This document shows positions 15,540 through 15,960 of a stretch of DNA of 15,960 bases, piece after piece. The notes under the pieces were generated by a model. It searched no databases, was not told the DNA's origin, and saw only the letters and a list, made by a program, of their open reading frames with translations. Position numbers and translations under genes: made by a program. The stretch is taken from positions 1 through 15,960 of the forward strand of contig DIEQ01000083.1 of assembly GCA_002418705.1 (NCBI GenBank). Direction: 5' to 3'. The DNA comes from Mageeibacillus sp. UBA5770. GTDB lineage: Bacteria; Bacillota_A; Clostridia; Saccharofermentanales; Saccharofermentanaceae. Within the stretch, counting starts at the first letter, position 1. Every line of letters starts with the position of its first letter.

Positions 15540-15960
15540 TTACTTATGTTGACCGTTTCGTCCTGCAGGTCCTGAATACTCAGTTTTCACCACACGGCTG
15601 CCTGCACGCGGTGTCATTAGTTTCATTACAACCCATGCAAGCAGGGCGATGACTACCATCGCAAGAAGGGTTGCGGGCTCAAAGACCGCACCAGATGCTT
15701 CATTAATGGTTATGCGCGAGAAAATTCCCTCGAACAAACTTACGAAAAATCCTGTAATTCCATATAAAATCTTAACAAGATCGTTTTCAGCATTCGCACC
15801 AAGCAATTTCATGATTAAACGCAAGCCCAGGATAATTTCAACTGCACCGAAAAGTACGCCGATGATGCGCCTGGCAGGATGAGATTCCGATCGCGCACTT
15901 TGGGTTTCCGTCTGAATATTCTGCGTGGCTGGCTGCGCATAGGGTGCTGCAGGCTGCACG
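15540..15960 (-). CDS. YggT-family-like membrane protein, 5' end cut by the window
   Basis: The visible 139 residues begin in a Gln/Pro/Thr-rich, soluble segment (PAAPYAQPATQNIQTETQ) and continue into three hydrophobic stretches: IIGVLFGAVEIILGLRLIMK, LVKILYGITGFFVSLFEGIF and ATLLAMVVIALLAWVVMKLM. The 'RLIMKLLGAN' and 'SGAVFEPATLLAM' stretches are characteristic of YggT-like integral membrane proteins, whose role is unclear (links to envelope and osmotic stress). The tail is short and basic. The GTG at 15959 is unlikely to be the start; more N-terminal sequence should lie beyond the window. It precedes the Phd-like gene by 74 bp on the same strand. Confidence 0.8.
   Translation of the reverse strand, partial: VQPAAPYAQPATQNIQTETQSARSESHPARRIIGVLFGAVEIILGLRLIMKLLGANAENDLVKILYGITGFFVSLFEGIFSRITINEASGAVFEPATLLAMVVIALLAWVVMKLMTPRAGSRVVKTEYSGPAGRNGQHK

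Overview
The window looks like a piece of a chromosome from a strictly or facultatively anaerobic, low-to-mid GC Bacillota (Clostridia-like) organism. The basis is the desulfoferrodoxin/bacterioferritin pair, strong AGGAG-type ribosome binding sites, near-consensus sigma-A promoters, an Lmo0937-type micro-membrane protein and a YggT-like membrane protein. No 16S or other species marker is present, so the taxonomy is an inference. Every gene I accept is on the minus strand.

Right part (about 4,900-15,960) looks like ordinary chromosome. From the right edge it holds a YggT-family membrane protein (cut by the window end), an orphan Phd/YefM-type antitoxin-like protein, a 49-residue Lmo0937-family membrane protein followed by a perfect palindromic hairpin, and then one giant gene of 2,859 codons. 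The giant gene encodes a cyclic beta-1,2-glucan synthase-like enzyme: a membrane GT84 glycosyltransferase, a PF10091 glucoamylase-like domain and a C-terminal GH94 phosphorylase module, matching NdvB/ChvB/Cgs in length and order. After it come bacterioferritin with all ferroxidase ligands and the haem methionine, and class I desulfoferrodoxin (superoxide reductase). The last two make a plausible oxygen-defence pair: superoxide is reduced without making O2, and iron is stored so that it cannot feed Fenton chemistry.

A strong bidirectional hairpin terminator (4781-4816) closes this block. Immediately left of it lies what looks like the T-arm and 3' end of a tRNA with no 5' part (4749-4775), as expected at the far end of an element integrated in a tRNA gene.

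Left part (1-4,750) has accessory character and visible damage. It contains a secreted surface protein (Ser/Thr-rich region, PKD-like domain, seven-bladed NHL/Vgb-like propeller) that has its own promoter but carries an in-frame TAA at codon 4 of the signal peptide and an abrupt foreign C-terminus. That C-terminus runs directly into an N-terminally truncated JetD/DUF2220 (Wadjet-type Toprim) protein, so two partial genes have been joined at a deletion or recombination scar near 1,850-1,885. Further left are a roughly 60-bp imperfect hairpin with 11-bp tandem repeats, and a toxin-antitoxin operon with an AbrB/SpoVT-fold antitoxin, a RelE/ParE-type toxin (cut by the window start), a near-consensus promoter and a perfect 13-bp operator-like palindrome.

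I found no intact undescribed multi-gene system. The points most worth a second look are the decayed surface-protein/JetD junction, the tRNA-fragment boundary, and the putative short plus-strand transcript between 4,605 and 4,816.
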